Below are positions 28,476 to 32,853 of a DNA stretch of 32,853 nt, piece after piece. Numbering within the stretch: the stretch's first letter is position 1; each line of letters opens with the position of its first letter. The stretch covers positions 1 to 32,853 of the forward strand of contig JAWQRN010000256.1 in NCBI GenBank assembly GCA_033557685.1, in the 5' to 3' direction. The notes below the pieces were generated by a model. It was not told the DNA's origin and did no database searches. It saw only the letters and a program-made list of their open reading frames with translations. This DNA is from Sperchopsis tessellata (lineage: Eukaryota > Arthropoda > Insecta > Coleoptera > Hydrophilidae). Position numbers and translations under genes: made by a program.

Positions 28476-28800
28476 GTTTGTTTGTTTGGTTTTGGGCATT
28501 TGGATATACCAATTTGCCAGTCTAACTTCCTTTTAATAATTTCCCGGAATATCAAAACTCAAGCACGTTAGCTTCTCATATATTCCAATTTTATGTACAC
28601 ACCATTCAAAAATCATGTGTTCCACTTATCCCAAATTACCACAAGCACAAAATGCTGTCTCTGCCATACCCATCCTATACAACTGCACTGGAAACCTTCC
28701 ATGGTTTGCCCTCATCTGCAAATAGTTCTGACAAAATCTTCCGAATTCCACTTCTGATTGAGTATTATGATACATTATCCATTGAATATTAACAGTTTCT
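28476..28800 (-). pseudogene. LINE C-terminal (CCHC) fragment with (AAAC)n tail
   Basis: Minus strand: SEVEFGRFCQNYLQMRANHG then RFPVQLYRMGMAETAFCACG and VEHMIFEW. The spacing FCACGN..VEHxxFEC is the zinc-binding C-terminal motif following the RNase H-like region in I/R1/Jockey-group LINEs; the last Cys is shifted out of frame. The coding end is followed by ATGCCCAAAACC and (AAAC)3, a simple-repeat tail. The 5' end meets the tandem satellite at about 28800. A heavily truncated insertion. Confidence 0.8.
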
Positions 28801-28804
28801 GTAA

Positions 28805-29370
28805 ATAAGACAACAATAATAACACATACGTTATCTTGAAGGAACTCCTAACCCTTCCTTAACCTTTGTAATTTAACGTAATGCGTAGCACACTCATATT
28901 GCAAAGGAAGTCTGCGCTGTTTCACTAGACAATGATTATACATATGTTATATTGGAAAAGTTTTTGGCGTTTCCTTAACCTTTACACCTAACGTGGTGCG
29001 TAGTAAGCCCATATTGTATAGTACAATCGTAGTGCAAAGGAAATCTTTGTTGTTCTACTAAACAACAATGATTATACTACATAATCTTGAGGCTTATAAC
29101 CCTTCCTTAACCTCTATTACAAAACGTAATGTGTAGCAGGCCCGGGGTGTATAGTACTCTTGTAATGCAAACGGAAGAGAGACTTCTAACCGTTCTTTAA
29201 ACCTAATGTTGTGCAAAACATAATCGTAGTGCAAAGGAAATTTTTGCTGTTCTACTTGACAACAATGATTACACATATATTATCGTGGAGAGGCTTTTAA
29301 CTATTTTTTAACATCTTTAACTTAACGTGGTATGTAGTACACACGTAGTGCATATATTATTTTATATAAT
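28805..29370 (+). repeat. Tandem satellite, about 118-135-bp unit, four copies plus a partial
   Basis: The words CAATGATTA(T/C)AC, CTTCCTTAACCT, TAACGT(G/A)(G/A)TG(C/T)GTAG, TAATCGTAGTGCAAAGGAAA and TGTT(C/T)(T/C)AC recur in the same order. Unit anchors (CAATGATT or its CAATAATA variant) are at about 28813, 28931, 29066 and 29263. The third interval contains an extra partial unit of about 60 bp. Copies are diverged but clearly head to tail. No coding meaning is seen; open frames within it are by-products. Confidence 0.9.
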
Positions 29371-30109
29371 ACTTTTACGCTGTGCATGAAAACAACACAG
29401 ATTTGATAATAAAATCATAAGCTTCTTGCTATGTTAAAAATAAAGTATATCTCCATACTTATGACAATGCTAAATACCTTTAACAAGAAGTACTGGAAGC
29501 ATTTTAATAAGTCTTGTCTGAAAAGTTATGTAATACTGTATAATCATTAGCTCAGCGATACTATTTGTGTTTAGAAAATAATGGGAGCTTTATTTGAACA
29601 TATTTTGTGATACAAATATTTTTATTTTATAAAATTAAACAATGATGATCAATCATTTTTAAGTGAATTTTATCACAGTCAAAATTAAAATCACAATTTA
29701 TTTGGTGCAAAATCAAGGATAAATAAATGCGAATTTTTAAATAAATAATACAAAATTTGTTTTTTGATTTTTCTTCAAAAATGTTATACAGTTTATTATT
29801 ATAATAAATCATTATAAAAGTGAGAGAATTACATTTATTTTGTATACAATTAAAACTAGCGTCAATAAGAAAATCAAAAGTTAATACGTGTTTTCTGAAA
29901 ACAAAAGAAGTAAAAAATAATTAATCAACACCATTATATTAATCACAAAAAAATGCATAAAGACATAAACTTTTGAATAACAAAAGATATAAAATAAAAT
30001 AAAATGATGAAAGAATAAAGGATATGTAAATTTTCAAATATTTGCAAATATCTAAGAAACAAAAGAAGCCAAAGAAAATCGAGCAACAGACAGCAATCAA
30101 CTGCCTCTA
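29371..30109. other. AT-rich non-coding sequence
   Basis: Extremely A/T-rich with A-runs. The Tc1-like relic to the right might have its C-terminal half here, but no DDE motif or terminal repeat could be read. Confidence 0.45.
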
Positions 30110-30660
30110 ATATAGACTAGAAGTAACTACCTTAGATGATAGAGCCCCCAACCAAAACTGCTAGATCTAAAATACCCCTCACACATCATCTTCTTTTCAG
30201 CCTTTATCAACCATCGTGCACATCCAAACAGAAACAAAATTCATCACTTAAGACCATAGAATCCCATTCATAGTCTTAGCTCATCCTATCATTGCACCAC
30301 TAAAATCTTTGCTAACAGTGTTCTTAGGTAAGGAGTTTATCCAGAAGTAGACAGTAAGAAGGAAGATCGAAAGCATTCAATCTGCAACAAACTGTTCATA
30401 TTGAGGTTATTCTGTTATGTACAGCATTTCTCATTGCTTCTACCACCCTTCCAGTGGCCCACTGATTTGTTTGAGCATCAACCCTGAAACCAATCTCACC
30501 AATGTCGCATAAAGTATCTTCATTTCAATTAGCGTGATTAGTGATTTCTCAGAAGGACAAACCATCCTCGTGAGACCCACATTGAACCCTCTTTTTAACT
30601 CAATAAATTGAATGCGAACTCTAACTACAAAATTTTTGGATAACTTAATGTTTAGCACAA
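30110..30660 (-). pseudogene. Tc1-like transposase relic
   Basis: The minus strand starts near 30658 (FIELKRGFNVGLTRMVCPSE), resembling the first helix-turn-helix of Tc1-type transposases (hxxxERGRIVGLxxAGxSxREI). A shifted frame gives DAQTNQWATGRVVEAMRNAV and CCRLNAFDLPSYCLLL, the second DNA-binding part. WCND and YEWDSMVLSDEFCFCLDVHDG follow at about 30275..30215, matching the WxxVxFSDESRFCL block with the Asp retained. After more breaks, ILDLAVLVGGSII corresponds to the VMVWGxI segment. The C-terminal third is absent. No terminal inverted repeats were found. Multiple frameshifts make it a dead copy. Confidence 0.75.
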
Positions 30661-31959
30661 AATGGTTGCTACAATACTAAACGATTAAAGAAATAAATAT
30701 ATACAATTCAAATGTCAAGTTTTTATAAATGTCCAATATAAAACTGCCTTACTTTATGTTGAAGCTCGTTACATCATTTCTAATTTTTATATCTACTCAC
30801 TTGTACACAAGATGTTCTCTAAATATCTACATCCCTTCTTGGGCTTGAAATTTTTTTGGAAAATAATATATTTGTGTCAAAATAGAATATGAATATTAAT
30901 GTTAAATGGAAGTTATTTAATAAATATTGCTGCTTAATTCAAGAAACAAAAAGAAATAATAAGAAGAGGAATCATCTGGTCTACAGCATATTCTTATTCT
31001 ATCACTATGATAATTTAGAACACGTAGCAAACCGACAAGCACCTATGAAGTAGACTATGATAGCAAAATGATGCTGACCAATCACATCCTGATATATCCT
31101 AGTAAAAATATAAAAACAGGTAGTTTCATTCCGATAATATTAAACTGAATCAGAAATAATAAGCACATCGAATGCTATTAAATACGCTTCTGATCGGCTT
31201 CACTTCACTTCACTCTATTCCTAAATGTTTTAAATTGATTCAAATTATACCTTAGCAGAAGCAATAAATATAATGAATGTTACAATAAATTATAAGTTGT
31301 TATATAAGTTTAACACAAATAGTGGTTACCCAATCAACCAATCACATTCAGCTAGTATAAATATAATATCGGACAATACTTGGCTAGTAGCTAATGACAA
31401 AGGGTACAGAATAGAACCACAATTAAGTTCTACATTTATTGCTCTTTTACAATGCATTTTATAAACATAAAATATATACGTAATATATAAATTTCACTAA
31501 CCTTTCATAACTAATTTCTAATTATTATATGCATCATGAGAATATGTTGTATACATAGGTAATGTCAAATATTCAGTTTTTTGATAATATGATCACATTC
31601 ATATTAAGTACAACATGAATTTAGGTAAGTTTTATATTCATGAAAATGAGAATTTACTTAATTTGCATTCCTTCAATATACACCATTACCCATAGGGTAC
31701 AATAATCTTGCCATTGTTATTTTACCAAGATAGAGTGTTAAGTGTTTGAGGGCCAGTAGTGGTCACAAGAGATAGAAAATAGTTACTCTTACTCATTTTT
31801 ACAATAATTTATTTTAAATAATAAAATATATCTGATGGCAAAAATCATTTATATTACTTTATTACTGTAAGCACAGTTATCCAAAAATCGTATATGAACC
31901 TAAGACATTTGTATCAGCACAGATTCTATTTATCCATTGAGCTTAAAATGATGTAAGGT
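30661..31959. other. AT-rich sequence, no gene seen
   Basis: No recognised coding sequence. Two related words, ACCAATCACATCCTG (31079) and ACCAATCACATTCAG (31337), are each followed within 25 bp by CTAGTA and an AT-rich TATA-like stretch, so they may be two copies of a small repeat. The frame at 31273..31464 spans the second and has no motif. Confidence 0.4.
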
Positions 31960-32380
31960 GGCAGTCTTGTTTAAAGTCACTTCAGTCACTGTGACGTGGT
32001 GTACGGCCTATGTTTAGATGACATGGATACTCTAAGAATTCAGAGCGTACAGAATAGTTGTTTAAGATTTGTATTTGGCATCAGAAAGTTTGACAGAATA
32101 TCCCATAAATGAATGTCGAGGGTTAGCGTAATATGTATAACAGAAGAAGACTGCATGTAATGTGTCTGTTTCATAAGATAATCATGGAAAAAATACCACC
32201 TTACCTGTATTTAAAAATAACATTTAGGGCAGATGTACATAATTTAAATTTACGACATAGACATTGTTTTCATTAAATATTTTTGCTGCTTATACCGTGC
32301 AACTACATATCTAACTACCTTACTAAAGTAAAACTGCTCTTTAAGGAATAGTTGTTATAATTGAATATAAGCAAGAAAAC
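31960..32380 (+). pseudogene. LINE C-terminal domain fragment, CR1/Jockey-like
   Basis: The plus strand reads DVVYGLCLDDMDTLRIQSVQ then NSCLRFVFGIRKFDRISHK (about 31990..32110), followed in shifted frames by RRLHVMCLFHKI, KIPPYLYLKITFRADVHNLN and LRHRHCF. This is the C-terminal domain of CR1/Jockey-like LINEs (LxxLQxxQNxxLRFIFGxRKxDHIS..., then YLxxxxxxRxDxHxxxLR). It is downstream of the RT, which is not present, so the copy is 5'-truncated. Several shifts and stops. Confidence 0.85.
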
Positions 32381-32687
32381 AAAAGTTTAAGAGTGTTTGT
32401 GTATGTTATGTTGTTATGCTTGTATGACAGAAAACAATAACTTTTTCAACATCTTTATATGTCAAGTTAAAACATATAATAAATAATTCAAATAAAAACA
32501 AAATGGGTAAAACCATCCAATTGATTTAAATATCCAACAGAAACAACACAGAATACAAGGCCTCTCCCATCAGACAATCCTCAACTTATGTGCAAAAGCC
32601 GTAGGTTTCTGGTTTCAGTTAATAATTCATAGCATAATCCTGAGCCAATTACCTTGATATCCAAAATGTTAAGCTATTAGATAGATA
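32381..32687. other. AT-rich sequence
   Basis: No gene recognised; probably LINE 3' flank. Confidence 0.4.
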
Positions 32688-32697
32688 TTTATTTATT
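32688..32697 (-). terminator. Overlapping polyadenylation signals (minus strand)
   Basis: The minus strand carries AATAAATAAA-like overlapping AATAAA hexamers about 65-70 bp after the stop codon at 32760. That distance suits a short 3' UTR of the coding fragment at the window edge. Confidence 0.45.
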
Positions 32698-32759
32698 GTC
32701 AAGTTTACATGGTTTGACATGTCAACATAATGCACAAAACTACAACAGTCTCTTATTCA

Positions 32760-32852
32760 TTATTCACTACTGCGTACTGCTGCAGATCCTGCGCCCCAAT
32801 CGAATCCGCCAGGCCTCTCCTCGGGTGGTGTAACATAATCGGTGTTTTCTGG
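32760..32852 (-). CDS. Possible C-terminus of a minus-strand protein, cut by the window edge
   Basis: Thirty codons run in from the right edge, reading PENTDYVTPPEERPGGFDWG then AGSAAVRSSE and a TAA stop. The segment is strikingly GC-rich for this region, is Pro/Gly/Glu-rich, and is followed by overlapping AATAAA signals. It could be the last exon of a host gene on the minus strand or the C-terminal tail of another retroelement. The peptide is not one I recognise, and the fragment is too short to decide. Confidence 0.35.
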   Translation of the reverse strand, partial: PENTDYVTPPEERPGGFDWGAGSAAVRSSE

Positions 32853-32853
32853 T

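Noticed and set aside
29094..29276. Minus-strand open frame in the satellite
   Set aside because: Falls inside diverged tandem units and is open in only one of them.
31273..31464. Plus-strand 63-codon frame
   Set aside because: No motif, low-complexity composition, no promoter or splice context beyond a repeated CCAAT word.
1..32853. CRISPR array, prokaryotic operon or phage origin
   Set aside because: No regularly spaced repeats with unique spacers, no Shine-Dalgarno-led gene clusters; splice signals and eukaryotic TE families dominate.

Overview
This window looks like insect nuclear DNA: AT-rich, intron-containing, with one confident host-gene exon in a dense graveyard of transposable elements (TEs). 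A large, TE-rich genome such as a beetle's would fit the mix of families, but order and species cannot be fixed from sequence alone. Nothing looks prokaryotic, and there is no operon, CRISPR array or recognisable RNA gene.

The host gene is the first coding exon of an SH2B/Lnk-type adaptor (3306..3640, + strand). It encodes the N-terminal Phe-zipper dimerisation region and ends at a consensus GT donor. Upstream (about 2930..3305) is a GC-richer promoter/5' leader with a YY1/Pho-type AAGATGGCGGC site, two CRE-like half sites and two short uORFs. No later SH2B exon (PH or SH2) was found, so 3641 onward is most simply read as a very long first intron, at least in its 5' part.

All other coding signal is decayed TEs. 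In order: LINE reverse transcriptase (930..2140, -); RTE-like LINE (4345..5758, +) ending in (TA)n; Penelope-like GIY-YIG fragment (6140..6540, +); mariner-superfamily element with long inverted repeats (10547..12147); Jockey-type LINE (12190..13081, -) abutting another LINE (13090..14490, -); PIF/Harbinger element with a SANT/MADF-like gene and a transposase (15601..17786); an LTR-like block (17793..18120); and a Tx1/L1-like LINE split into 18440..19359 and 21225..22120 (-). Into that LINE is nested a scrambled Ty3/gypsy fragment (19598..21213, +) and beside it a 54-bp LINE tail with perfect 11-bp target-site duplications. Then follow BEL/Pao gag and integrase ends (22990..24097, +), a second gypsy element (24330..25810, -), LINEs (26755..27743 +, 28476..28800 -, 31960..32380 +), a tandem satellite (28805..29370) and a Tc1-like transposase relic (30110..30660, -). 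The right edge holds a possible 3' end of another minus-strand coding sequence.

The most unusual structure is the gypsy fragment at 19598..21213. Its domains run RT-C/RNase H, gag, RT-N, a circular permutation of the normal order, and it is flanked by direct repeats of about 110-145 bp lying at the equivalent point of RT. This is what homologous-recombination capture of a retroelement circle, or a collapsed tandem, would leave behind.
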